Below, piece by piece: positions 30,027 to 42,100 of a stretch of 64,000 nucleotides of DNA. Under the pieces are notes generated by a model. That model was not told where the DNA came from and searched no databases. It worked only from the letters and a program-made list of their open reading frames with translations. Positions within the stretch are counted from its first letter, which is position 1. Every line of letters begins with the position of its first letter. Position numbers and translations under genes: made by a program. Source of the DNA: Apiosordaria backusii (Eukaryota; Ascomycota; Sordariomycetes; Sordariales; Lasiosphaeriaceae); contig JAUKTV010000010.1 in assembly GCA_030549205.1 (NCBI GenBank), forward strand, positions 806,001-870,000. Direction: 5' to 3'.

Positions 30027-33000
30027 ATGGCAAGTCTCTTGCATCATCCAGCTCCCTCGGCTCAGCCATGGAAAAATCAAGGAGAACTACTGCTAATCGT
30101 TTCGCTGCACAGCCCGCCTTCCAAGCCATCAATGTCGAGCCTGACGAGATTGTTGACGAAGAAGTCGATAATACAAGAGATATCCAAGTCGAAGATGCCC
30201 TAAAGCTATTCCAAACCGCCCTCAAACTCCATGCCCAAGGTCCCCAGTTCTTCGACGACGCGGCCGACGCCTACAACGCCCTTTTCGGCTCAGAAATTTT
30301 CAAATATCCAGAGGCCAAGACCGAGTACGAACGAGCCGAAGCTGGCGAAGATGGCGTCCTGGCTGTTGAGCCCACGTTTGCAACAGTTCTTGATGCTGCT
30401 GGCGCAGAGACCGACAGTCTGAGCAGCACTCTGCCACAAGCATTCTACCTGGCATACAAAAACCACGGCCAGTTTATTGTTGATGGTATTAAGCGTAAGA
30501 TCCGAAAGGCTTCCGTGGCCAAGTCCGCCGCTTTCGAGGACCCAGATGTGCTAGATGATGCTAGGAAGGCATTGGAGGATTTCAGCGCGGCCCTCGACCG
30601 CGACCCCTCAGACGCCGAGTTATGGAGGAAGACCGCTCGCATCGCCGCGTTTCTCAAGAGCAGTCGCATCAATCGCTATAGTTTGGAGGCTGCGATCGAA
30701 TTGGACGATGACCCTGCGGTGGACGAGGTGGAGCCCCCTTCTTTAGCAGAGGGATATGCGGGTGAAGATCTCAAGGAGCAACTCCAAGTCCTGGGGGATG
30801 AAATCGCATTGGATCACCCAATAATGAAACCTTTTGTCGAACGGGGACTTCCTGCTATCCTGAAACGATATCAAGATCCAATACCCTTTCTCCCGAATCC
30901 ATCAAAATCGCTGGCAGTGCCGAGAAAGCAGATCACAGAGCTTCGAACCCCACGACATGTCATCTCTACCTCAAGCTGTTCCTGGACAGAGCTGGGAGCG
31001 GCAATACTGCGCTTTGTCGAGGAAGAGGGACACTCGGGGCAAGCGGTATTTCTGGAAATTCCAGATGCGGCCGACGATGGTGACGTCCAGATGGAGATCG
31101 ATATGCAGCTTTTGCCTCCGGAATCCTCCCCAGCTCCGGACAAATCATTAGAAACTGCAATAAAAGACGAGCAACCTTCGGGTGAACCATCCGGGGAACC
31201 AGAAGCCGGTGAAGAGGAGCCCAAGTCAACAGAAGCAGAACCCATGCCACCAGGCGAAGCCCCAGTCAAGGAGCGTACTTTGCCTTCCAGAAAGCGCTCG
31301 CAGTCAGTCGCTGGACTTCCTGACCCCCCAGAGGAAGAGGCGGCTGAGTCCAAGAGGAGCAAGCGGACTCGACGTCGAGAAACAGCGGCGGAAGAAATCA
31401 TGAATCCTGCTACTCTTCTTGCGACGCAACTTCAACCTTTACAAGCCGCTGACCAGAACCTCTTTCAAACTACCAAGAATCTTCTAGAGAACCTCGGGGT
31501 AACGGACCATGTGACATTGGAAAGGATCGCTGAAGTTCTTGATTCATGCGCATCCGACGACCGATTGGGTAAGATCCAAAATCTGGCCACTATTGATCTC
31601 CGAGATTCGATTCTTCAGTTCGACGAAGAGAATGCCACTGTTTTGTTGAGCAAGCGAGAGCGTCCACAGCTTAGTCTTTCGGCTTTCCTTGAACACACAA
31701 AGTCCGGATCCCAGCGAGCTAATGAGGCGCCAGCATTCGACAACACGCGAGGGGTGAGGAACTTGGTTGAAAAGATCAACAATGGGTGGTACACTATCGA
31801 AGATGTAGTGTTTGAGTATCTCAGGACCATGATGCCCACTTACACTGGAGCCAAATGGTCAGACCACACCAAGACAACACTGTCACAGATTATTACCCAG
31901 TTTGGCTTCAGCATATACCAAAGGATCACCTACGAGCTCGAACTATGCCGTGGCAAAGGCGAAGATGAGACACGCCTTGAGCTTGCTAAGCTAGTACATA
32001 TGGTGTTTGAGCTCTATCTTGATGTCTATGAGCGCATCACCAGTCCAAACAGTACTGCTGATGAAAATACCAAGATGGAGACGCAGCTGCGTGTGGAAAA
32101 GTGGATGGATCTTACAACCGAAATCACGAGGCAGCGCAATCCGAACACCGACGATGAGCTCTCGTCACGCTTTCTGTGGGCTGGGGTGTATGCCACAACA
32201 CTGGCAAAAGACACACCGCGAGACCATATCCTTAACTGCTGGCACAGTCTTTATGATCACCTTGTGGAGTCTTCCATCGCCGAGATTACACTACCCAACA
32301 ATGCTGTTATGCCCGAAATATCAGCCGCCGCCGCCGAACGCGAGATCTCCAAACTAACAACTATGGACTTCTTTCTGGGTCTGTTTCAAGAGGACATGGG
32401 TGACCCGACGTCCGTGATTGACAGTCTTGAGCCCGTTTTGAACCCGGAAAACGTCTACATCACGGTCCCCAGCGCATCAGAACCAAACGCAGGCAATGGA
32501 GATCAGTCACGGCCGAAGCAGCAAAAGCTACCCCTCGTAGAGTGCGCAAGCCAAAGCCTGATGGACCTGTGGAAGTTTCTCAAACGGAGCAGCACAGAGC
32601 TCAGATTGCTACTCTGGTCAAGGCTCGGTGAAGCTTATGGCAAGATCGAATACACCACAAAGCAGTTCTCGTCTTTCTTACGGAGCATCGAGACCATCAT
32701 TACCGACTTTGAACATGAGGATTATTGCGGAACTCCAGCCGAACAGAGAAGGGATCTGTTTATGAGCATGCTGAAGGCTCTAGATGACTTGATTATACAA
32801 TCTCTTCACCTAGCTCTAAACGAAAACAGTGCGTTTGATATCATTGATGAGGAGCATTTGAAATCGACTCTCTCCGCCCTCGCCAAGCTCAATTGTCTCC
32901 TTCATGTAGCAGCCATGTATGAAGATGAGACCCGCATCGGGATGAAACCGACACCGGCCAGCAACTCGACTCTGAGATCGTTCCTGAATAAGCTTCAGGA

Positions 33001-36000
33001 AATGCAGGTCAGGACGTGGACGCTTCAATACACAATGATCAAGGTCGGTATCCATCAACACCCAGATGCTTTCCTCAACTACGAGAACGACTTGGCGGAA
33101 TACTTGGCCGCCGTTCACCAAGTTCTTGGTCTGCGCAAGAGTTGCAAATCATCCAACAAGATCTTCCTCAAGATGATGCGGGTGGAACTTCTTAAGCAGA
33201 AGAACATTGAAAATTGGGAAGACTACCTAGGTCAAGTTCTGTATGACTTGCACGGATTGAAACTCGGAGTTGGTATTTGGGAGGTTCAGGAGCATGGTTG
33301 TGAACCCGAGAACCTGGAGAAACGCCACGCTTTGCAGCTTGTCGAAAAGATCACGGTTCTCGCCAACAGGATGTCGATGAAGGACCTCCTGAAATCGGAT
33401 CTCAAGACCACCATTGAGCGGATGCAGCAGGCTATTGGAACTGCCAAGTCCAATCCTCAGATGACGCACAACCTGCGCAACTATACGGAGTACCTGAAAA
33501 CCCCTGTACATCCTTTGCATCTCTTCCAGGCACTCAATGGCAGCACCGATCTCGACGCGGTCACGATCAACACTGTGGACAGCGCACCTGCCAAGCATGG
33601 GTGGTATTTCCTCCTTGGCATGATCGGTCTCACAAAGTTCAAGGGCGTTGAACTCACACGTCGTCAAACACCGGGCGCTACTGACGATCTACGTATCGGT
33701 GCTACCTATCTACGCCTCCAGCTCCAGTTCACACCGGACCGTTGGGATGCGTGGTTCCGTCTTGCCGAATGTTTCGACTATGAGTTGGACGAGTCCGTGC
33801 TCTGGAGCGCCGACAAGATGAACAAGGACCGAGCTGAACTTGTCCGGTTTCAGCGAAGTTCTATCCACTGTTACACGCTTGCATTATCCCATTCCTATGC
33901 TTGGTCGGCCGACCCGAATGCATACGGCGCTTCAGAAGACGAAGAGGAAGCACTTTATGACATGTACAACGAGTTTGGCATGCGCATGTATGCCTCCAGT
34001 CGAGAGCCATTCGCCATGGAGCCTTTTAAGCATGCGGACCAAGAACGATGGTTTATCGAACCAGAGGGAATCGAGACTTTCCGAAGGATCCTCCACAATG
34101 AGATGACCGACTATCAGGTCTGGAAATTTGCCGCCCATCTATTCCGGAAGGCCATGGAGGGCAAGCCCAAGGACTGGAAGAATCCTTACATGGTCGCCAA
34201 ATGCCTCTGGAAAATGTACACAAAGGCGCCGGAAGAGCTCGACGAAAAGACTCGTCGGCACCGCCCTACCGTTCAGATGATCCTCAAGGCGCTCGAGAAG
34301 ACAGTCGAGGTGGTGTCGGCATTGCCTAAGCCTCGCAGCGGTCAGGATCCGATTCTCGAGCCGCACTACAAGATTGTCTCTGTGGTCGACAAACTGGTTC
34401 GTCGTGGGGATCTACCTCCCCAAGAAGGTGCAAATCTTCTTCAGCGGCAGCCCTACGCTATTGACCGCGGAAAAGAGGTTGCTGTTGAAACCCCTGAGGA
34501 ATGGGAGGCCTACATCACCCGATGCTTACGGTTCTTGCGCGATAAGGATAAGTCTAACTGGCAGCATCGCATTATCATGCGGCACGCTCGGGTTTTGTTC
34601 CCTGATTCGATGGATGAAAATGATCCTGGGAATGTCGATGCCGCCAAGGCGGCCTTTGGCGTGTTGCGAGAGAACATGTTCACCAAGACCATGGTCATGA
34701 ACGTGTGGAAGTGCGACGCAGAGCGCCCAGGCCGCCACTACGTCTACACTTGGCGATACATCAAATACGTGGCCAAACTACTCGCTACCTTGAACGATCG
34801 AACCAACCTTGAGGCTGTACTTCGACGTATCCGGAAGCGCGGTGCCGACTTTTACTACTTCAACGAGCTTTGGCAGTACTGCGTCCAGATCTATGTCAAG
34901 CTGATCAGGCAAACGTTCAATGTTTCCTTGGCTGGCGAGGATGCCTTCAAGACCTTGAACCCCGAAGACTTTGACGTTATCGGCGAGAAGATCACTGAGT
35001 GGGCCATTTCCCCAGCCGCGGAGAACCACCCAGCCCTCAATGCCATGAAGGAGGCAGTCGAACTCAAGAAGCTGAACGCCAATCTCATGAAGGCGGGCCT
35101 TATCGACGACCTCATCACAGACTGCTACTCGACCATCTACCTTGACGTCAAACCTGAGCTTCCCCGCCCACCAGAACCCACCACCGAAATCCCGCCCAAT
35201 GGAGACGGTTCACAACCTCAGCCATCTCAGGATGGTGTGCCTGCGGCAGAGCTCAAGAGCAAGCTCCTCCAGAATTTGGTTGTCCAAGACGAGAAATCTA
35301 CCGTCCTCGGCTCCCTCCGCGCTGTGTCTGAGCAACCTGACCGGTCAGAGAAAGCCTCTGTTGCCGGCGATGCGGCACCACGCAACCACCGCCTGGGTGT
35401 TCGCCGTCCCAACATCCTCCGCAAAGCAGACGACGCCGTCCAGGCTGTTTTCCGCGCGGCGGAGGCTCCAAAGTCAGCCGTTAGCGGTACCTCTCGCACT
35501 AGAGGTTCCATCTCGGGTAGAAATGGTCGCGCTTCCCACGAGAGCGATGATGAGGAGGGAGGATCTCGGCATGGTGAAGGGGAGGGAGAAGATGTTGAGA
35601 TGAAGGATGCTGAGCCCACCACTGCCGGTCACTCTCGAAAGCCAAGCAAGGCCAGTGTTATCAATGGAACGGGTGGTGTTCAGATCGATGGTGGCAGTGA
35701 CATCTCGACCCCACCGCGGAGCTTCCACGATGACGCGGACGATGAGAGCGATTTGAGCGATGTGCCGCCTGACTATGAGGACGATATTCCGGCGAGCTTG
35801 CTGTTTCCTAATTTGGGCAGAAGGAGTGCGGAGGCTTCTAAGGAGGAGGAGGAGGAGGAGGAGAGTGAGGGTGACAGTACTGAGGAAGATGAGGAAGAAG
35901 AAGAGGGAGACGAGGAGGAAGGGGAAGAAGGTACAGCGGTCATGGAAGAAGGGGAGGAAGGGGAGACTGTTATGGAGGAGGGCCATGATGGTGAGGAAGG

Positions 36001-36391
36001 GGATCAGACTGCTGAGGTGGGGGATGAGAATATGGAAGATGATGAAGATGAGGAGGAGGAGGATGGTGATGAGACGCATGGTGAGGAAGGGCCAGAGCAG
36101 GAGTTGGTTGATACTGAGATGGAAGATGCGGGGCCTAGATCAGATCATGAGGTGGAGGTGGAGGATGAGGTGGAGGAGGGGGCGCAGGCTGATGATGAAG
36201 ATGATGAGGATGAAGAGGATGAGGAAGACGGGGAAGAAGAAGATGAGGATGATGAGGATGAGGCGGAAGAGGCTGAGGAGGAGGAAGAAGAGGATGGGCA
36301 TGATCGGTCGGTGGAGACTGTTGAGGGGCCGGGTGGGGAGGACGATGAGGAGGTTACTGAGGAGGAAGGACAACAGCCAGATGTTGAGTAG
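30027..36391 (+). CDS. HIR3: HIR3 (CABIN1-like) subunit of the HIR histone chaperone complex
   Basis: The preferred model has a 3-nt first coding exon, the ATG at 30027-30029, then an 83-nt GC-AG intron (30030-30112) and one long exon, 30113-36391. It gives 2093 residues starting MPAFQAINVEPDEIVDEEVD, which fits the start I expect for fungal HIR3. The donor is the perfect GCAAGT of GC-AG introns; a GCTAAT branch site lies about 20 nt before CAG. A model without an intron from ATG 30068 would give an unfamiliar N-terminus. The N-terminal part has TPR-like repeats (IQVEDALKLFQTALKLHAQG), a charged disordered stretch follows at about residues 350-440, then a long helical scaffold. The last 200 residues are almost all Glu and Asp. 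HIR deposits H3-H4 outside S phase and represses histone genes; Hir3 is its scaffold subunit. Confidence 0.9.
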
Positions 36392-37247
36392 GAAATTGCG
36401 GTCTTGAGCTGGATGTGTTGACTCCATTGAGCGAGGAAATTTAGCGTTGACGGGCATCCAGGAGTTCTGCGGATCAGGGTGAGGATGGAGTTGTGAGTCA
36501 AGATATTAGGTTATTTAAATTGAGGTCATTATTACTTGTTTGGGTTGTTTCGGAAGACGAAAGGTCGTTCATGGTTGTACTGCTGTTATCAAATATCTAT
36601 TTACATGTTATTCATTGGCCCGACAACTTGTGTTAGACATTCAAAGCATAGTCTGGCTGTTTGCAGCATACAAACAATGTACCACTCACATCCTCATCAG
36701 AGTCTATACCAACTGATATCTGAAGTAAAAGACGAAGTTGAAGGCTCTCAGAATCTTGAGATTTCGGCCTAGAAACACTTCATTGTGAAGGCTGAGAAGC
36801 GATATTAATCAGAAGGTTATTGGAAACAAACATCTGCCGTAAAGTAGGTGGTCTATTATCACAACTCTCCCCTATCGTGGACCTGAGCCCAGTGATGACA
36901 TCAAAGCTCAGGTGAGCTACCCCTGCAGCTTGGAGGGTGGATCAAAGCTGCCTGCCGTAAAGGACCCCACCATCCCGCTGGCTGGCGCCCCGCACGTCAC
37001 TTGGAACCCCACCAAACTCACCTGCTTGCCTTATCTGCCTGCCTACAGATAGGGACCTGGTCTTGGCCGACGCCGCCTTTTAAGCTTCCATCCAGCAAAC
37101 AAAGCTTCAACTTTCTCGCAAACATCAGGCATCCATCTGTTATCGCATAAATACCCCAGGGGATACAAGAGCCAGCACCATACCAGCAACTGCCTACCCA
37201 AACCCACACCAGCTCAACCAAAGCAGCAGTCTGCCACCACTACCAAG
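36392..37247. other. intergenic: HIR3 3' region and E2 promoter
   Basis: This is an 856-nt spacer between two rightward genes. I see no gene. The last 150 nt before the E2 start are rich in CCA/CAG phrases and free of long frames. Confidence 0.5.
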
Positions 37248-37850
37248 ATGTCCTCCTCAAAGCGAATCACCAAAGTATGCTCCCCCTTCGCCCTATCTTT
37301 CCCCTCCCCCTTTTTCTAACCTTCTAACCCTCCTCCCCCCCTCCAGGAACTAACAGACTGCACCACCACCCCACCCCCCAACATCTCCATCACCCTCCCC
37401 TCCGACTCCAACATTTCCCTCTGGCACATCACGCTCAGTGCCCCCGCCGAATCTGTGTACTATCCCGGTAAATTCGGCATCATCGTCCAGTTCCCCCTCG
37501 AGTACCCCTTCAAGCCCCCGCAAATCACCTTTGCCACCCGCATCTACCACCCCAACATCACCAACGAGACCAACGGGTCCATCTGCCTCTCGCTGCTCAA
37601 AACCGACAACTGGAAGCCCTCGACCAAGATTGTTACTGTCTTGGAGGCGATCAGGCAGCTGCTGGTGGAACCGCAGCCGGATGACCCGCTCGAGACGAGG
37701 ATTGCGGAACAGTACAAGAATGAGAGGAAGGAGTTTGAGAAGGAGGCGAGGGCGTATGTGAGCAAGTATGCGAAGGGGCAAGTCAAGTTTAATGTGGTTG
37801 ATGGGGCGGGAGCAGCGGGGGAGGGGCAGCAGGCGGGAAGAGCTTCTTAG
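37248..37850 (+). CDS. E2 ubiquitin-conjugating enzyme (UBC fold)
   Basis: There are two exons, 37248-37274 and 37347-37850, separated by a 72-nt intron with a GTATGC donor; they give 176 residues. The start MSSSKRITKELTD is the usual first helix of class I E2s. The UBC fold is complete: YPFKPPQITFATRIYHPN with HPN at 77-79, active-site C89 in NGSICLSLLK, the LLVEPQPDDPLE segment and the last helix ending AYVSKYAKG. About 25 Gly/Ala-rich residues follow, then TAG at 37848-37850. It would accept ubiquitin from E1 and pass it to E3 partners or substrates; closest in style to the UBC4/UBE2D-E group, but the exact orthologue is not clear to me. The same frame stays open for 88 codons after the TAG (next entry). 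Confidence 0.93.
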
Positions 37851-38117
37851 AGAGAGGGAGAGGGAGAGGCTGAGGGGGGATCTGGGCCAGCAGGAGCAGA
37901 TGTGGAGGAGTTGACAGATCGAGTCCAGGAGCTGATTCATATACTTGAGTCGGAAGTCGATCAGTTGCGATGGAAACAAGAACAAGAGGTGTGGTTGAGA
38001 CGGATGGAGCCAGCCAAAGTAGGAGAGGTGTTTCAAGGATTACAAGAGATGGAGCAAAGACTGGAAGAGGCATTGCGAAGCGTAAGGGAGATGGTGCGAA
38101 GTGTCTATGAGTCGTGA
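37851..38117 (+). other. open coiled-coil frame directly after the E2 stop codon
   Basis: This frame is in phase with the E2 gene and open for 88 codons to TGA 38115-38117. It has no ATG near its start. The first 20 codons are Gly/Glu-rich. The remainder has clear heptad spacing of Leu, Val, Ile and Met with Glu, Arg and Gln between (for example LTDRVQELIHILESEVDQL and LQEMEQRLEEALRSVREMV). The E2 TAG is itself a possible TAG acceptor: a GTGAGC at 37758 in phase 0 would make a 93-nt intron ending at 37850, but the branch site would be poor. Readthrough, alternative splicing, a recent nonsense change, or chance in the 3' UTR are all open. Confidence 0.45.
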
Positions 38118-39114
38118 GAAGAAGAGGAAGAAGGGGGACAGAGGTTGGGGAATTAATAGCGGGTTTCATTCAGCTTTTTCGTTTGTTTGTTTGTTTGTTT
38201 GTTTGAGATGAGGGAGTTCTTTCTACGCAGCGATTGGAACAGCCTCGCTTCAAGAGCAAGGAGTTAACCACATTTCACTTTCATGGCATCACATAGGCCA
38301 ACTTTTACCCAAGTCAGCGAGTTAATAATTGACAGCTTTTTTGTTATCAACAACAACGTTTTATTACTCTCATTCGTTTTCAACACCCTCCTCCTTCCTC
38401 ATCTTACACATATCTAAACACACATGGTAATACCCCTCTCTTTTCTCCTGGATCTCGAATGTGAGAGATGTGAAATTGTGAAAAAATGCTTGCTTTCCTT
38501 TTTATTTTGGAGTCTCCCCCTATTCCACAGACACATAGCTAGCCAGCCAGTCCTCCGTTACACACTAGGATGCCAACAATGGGGAAAAAAGAAAAGGAAG
38601 AGGAATATGAACAAGAAGAGTCGAAAAACATGAAAAAAAAAGATGATGCTATGCTAACTTGACCACCCAAAACATAAAGAATAAAAAGACCAAAAAAAAA
38701 ATGAAAAAACACCCGTGATTGATGCCTTTGAACCCCCCATCCATCTACCCGCACCCTTTGCCCTCAAGATATATAAAGGTACAAAACCTGACCCCGACCC
38801 CCACCACCACCACCAACCGTGTAATATGCTTTACCCTCTTTCTCTCTTTCTTCTGGAGTTATTTGTGTGTGATGACGACAAAGGGAAAATACAAAATGTT
38901 GCGATGATGTGATGTGATGTGATGATGGTTGGTTCCTGGCATAAACGTACGTCCCCGACGTAAGTAGTAGTAGCGCAGCCAGGGGATACAATGTATGTGT
39001 GTCTAAAACAAAAGAAAAGTGAGTCCATCGTATGTTGTTGTGTCAGGCCGTTCAGTCAGAGAATCAAAACGTCACCCCCCGCAAAGCAAGAATAGAAACC
39101 GGCCGAGGCTCGCT
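38118..39114. other. convergent 3' spacer of the E2 and TBC genes with a GTTT microsatellite
   Basis: This is about 1 kb with no gene. It has six tandem GTTT units at 38181-38204, several A8-A9 runs around 38630-38710, and repeats of GTGATGT near 38905-38925. Confidence 0.55.
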
Positions 39115-42100
39115 CTACATCACCTCCGCAGCCCTAACCTGCTCCCGGTTGCCCTTCCCCCGACTGAACACCCCCCCTTTCCTCCCCGAGCCATCATCCC
39201 CTGCCAAATCTAACCCTCTCGTCTTGTTTCCAGCCCCCCCGCCAGAAGCATTCATAGCAGCAGCTTCCTGCTCCGCCTTCCACCGCCTGATCCCATCCCT
39301 CCTCTCCTGCCTCTTCTCCTCGACATCATCCTGGCTCAGGTGCCCGATCCCGTTCCTCCTCTTGTAGCACAGATCCATCAAGGCGTTCGCGTCCAAGAGT
39401 TTTCTCGGAAACTGCTGCACAACCCCAAACATCTCCATCGGGTCCTGCACCGCTTTGATCTCTGGTTCCCCCAGTTTGAAGATCGTCAGCGCCACCCGGA
39501 ACAGCGTTCTGGACCCCTCATAGAAAAACACGTCCCAGACTCGAAGGACCGTTTCAATGGGTAGTGTGCCGATAAAGCAAGACATGAACCAGGCCGTCAT
39601 GCACAGCGTTATTGCTGGCAACCTATTAGGATCGCTGACGCTTCCCTGGTTCGCCCGATGACCGCTGCTCGTGAGCCCTCGTTTCGGTTTCTTCTTCCCT
39701 CCTCCGCCCAGGCCCACGTCCTCGTCGCCTCCTATTTGCTTCCACACATTTGGGAGGGAATCTTTAAGCGCCACCATCAGCACCCCCAAGTCAACTTTTG
39801 ACCCTTCCAGACTCATCTCGTGGGTTCCCGGGAGGTAAACCCTGGTGATGACATTAAGCAACCAAAAGGCCTGCTCCTCGGTTTCCACAAACAACAACAA
39901 CAACCCCGCCAGGAAATTCAGACTCTGACAGTACCCAATCCTCGGGTTGTACAGCGCAAACGCATGCAGTACCCTTCTCAGAGAGGTGATAATCTCCGGT
40001 TCTGGCGCTGGGGCTGTTGGGCCGGCGGGCTCATCCTCACTATCGTCCGTATTCGAGGGTGGCGCCTGCCTGGGCGGCTTGAACCGAACATTATCAGGAA
40101 AAGTCCTGTACAAATCCTTCTCGATATCATCCACAATCAACGGCTTCACCTCCCCAGTCAGCCCCGGCAAACTCCCCGGTCCGTTCGGATCCAGAGCAGC
40201 CCGCTTCAGCAGATGCTCATACACACCCCGATGCTTGCTCAGAATCGCCGGCCCGCCCGCATAATAAAACCAGGCCGCACCTCTCCAGTCTGGCGGGATG
40301 CCCTTTCGGATAAACCTCTTTGTCTTTGTGCTGCGTGGTGGGAATCGGATGGGTCGGTCCGTCATCAGCGAGTTGTCTTTGAGGAAAGCAACCCACTTCT
40401 TGCGTCTTCTTGACAAATATTCGGTATACCCGGCGTTCCAAGCGTCGTACGCCTGGCGAGTAACGTTAGGACCCGCCTTTCGGAAGCCGTATCGGTCTCG
40501 GCTGCCTGGGTCCTCTGGAGGTTCCTGTGGTAGTTGAGGGGGAGCGCGAGATGGTGTAGTGGGGCGAGACATTGGTATTGTCGCTACTGGTAGTTGTGGT
40601 TGCACAGGTGATAAAGGAGAAACGGGTCTATCCTCCTCCTCCCGTTCCACCGCCGCGGGAACATCATCTCCATCCACCAACTTTGCCGAATCGTGTTTCC
40701 CCAACCCTTCCGATTCGACCTGATTTCTCTTCGCGATATGCTGCGCAGCCATTCCAAATCCAAAGTCCTTCGGCAATGAATTTGTAGGCAAGAGTGACTG
40801 TCTAAACTTGGGAACCGACTGCCTAGAACCTGGGCTGCCCATCGGGATCGCAATACCGGTTGGCGATGGTAAGCTGTCATTCATTGCTTCCAGTATTTTC
40901 TCCTTTACCACATCGGCATCCGAATGGTGACTGCTGGCCGGCCTTGAGCTATTCCTCCGTGGCATCGGGTTGTCCAAATCGGGCTGCGCAAAAATATCCT
41001 CATCGTCTGCAAATCTCATGCTCTTTCGTATGCTTTCAATATCCGAGTCGTTGAAGCCCCTCTCATACATCCCCATTACGTCTTCCAAAAGCCCATCGTC
41101 TGCAATAATCGAGCTATGCCACCAACTCGCTCGCGCATAGATATTAGTGATGGACTGGTGGTCCCCAACGCTGCTCGCCTTGGTAAGGACGCTGTTTCTT
41201 TCGGTCCCTGTCGCTGTGAATAACGTTCCCTGAGCCGTAGAAGATGTGAGCTGTGATCGGAAGCTAGACCGGAGGGACTCGTCAGGAGCTGAAAGCCATG
41301 GTGGGGGCTCTCGAGGCTGCACTGGGTGTGGTTGCTGCTGCTGCTGTTGTTGTTGTTGTTGTTGTAGTTGTTGCTGCTGCGCAGCTTGTTCTTCACGGGC
41401 GTAGGCCTGGGTGCCACTGCTACTGGGACCCAGTACCGATCTCGCAAAAGGGCCAGCGAGAGCCGCAATAGGGGCGTTTGGATTCCTGGGAGTCTCGCTT
41501 CTTGGGGCATGGTCTTGCGACGGGTGAGGCGCAATCGAAGAAAACGTACTCGAAGACTGAGAGGACGAGCCAGACAGTCTCCGGAGCCTGGGCCATGGAT
41601 TGCCAGGCGCGTGGGATTGCGCGTGTACTCCTTGATACTCTCCTGGCTCCTCCATCGTTGGTTCCACTTGCGGGCGACTCAGCCCCATGCGGCGAGACGA
41701 CAAAGCGCCATCGGACTGTTGCGATCGAATACTTGTCTTCCGAGGCCGGGAGAAGTTTTCGACTGTCACAACGGTGCCTTCAGATGGAGTTGGCGTTGCC
41801 CGTCGGCTGTCAGGCGGTGACTCGATGCGCGACATCAATGAGGCTGGGGACATCGGTCCACCCATCTGCTCGTAGTGCCGAGCTAGAAGAGGGAACTTGC
41901 GAGGCGGCTCATCGCTTGTTGGTCGTGATTGCGGCTGCGATCGAGACTCTGGTTGTGGTTCTGGTTCTGGTTCTGGTTCCGGCTCGTATGCCTCGACGAT
42001 GAACGGATTCGAAGAAAGGCCCGGAAAGGCCGACCTCGGCGGCGGTCTTGAAACCGGGTTCGACTCCGCCCTCATCCGGTTGCTACTCGTCGGAAATTGA

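Noticed and set aside
29945..30112. N-terminal extension of HIR3 in the continuous frame
   Set aside because: The upstream residues do not resemble HIR3, and the first codon of this frame is not the best start. The GC-AG model from ATG 30027 gives a family-like N-terminus.
36145..36501. Reverse-strand poly-Ser frame opposite the HIR3 tail
   Set aside because: It is the complement of GAG/GAT/GAA repeats coding the acidic tail; composition explains it fully.
37350..38036. Reverse-strand frame of 228 codons opposite the E2 gene and its tail
   Set aside because: It is the antisense of a G/C-third-position gene; leucine and arginine runs reflect the complement of GAG-rich codons.
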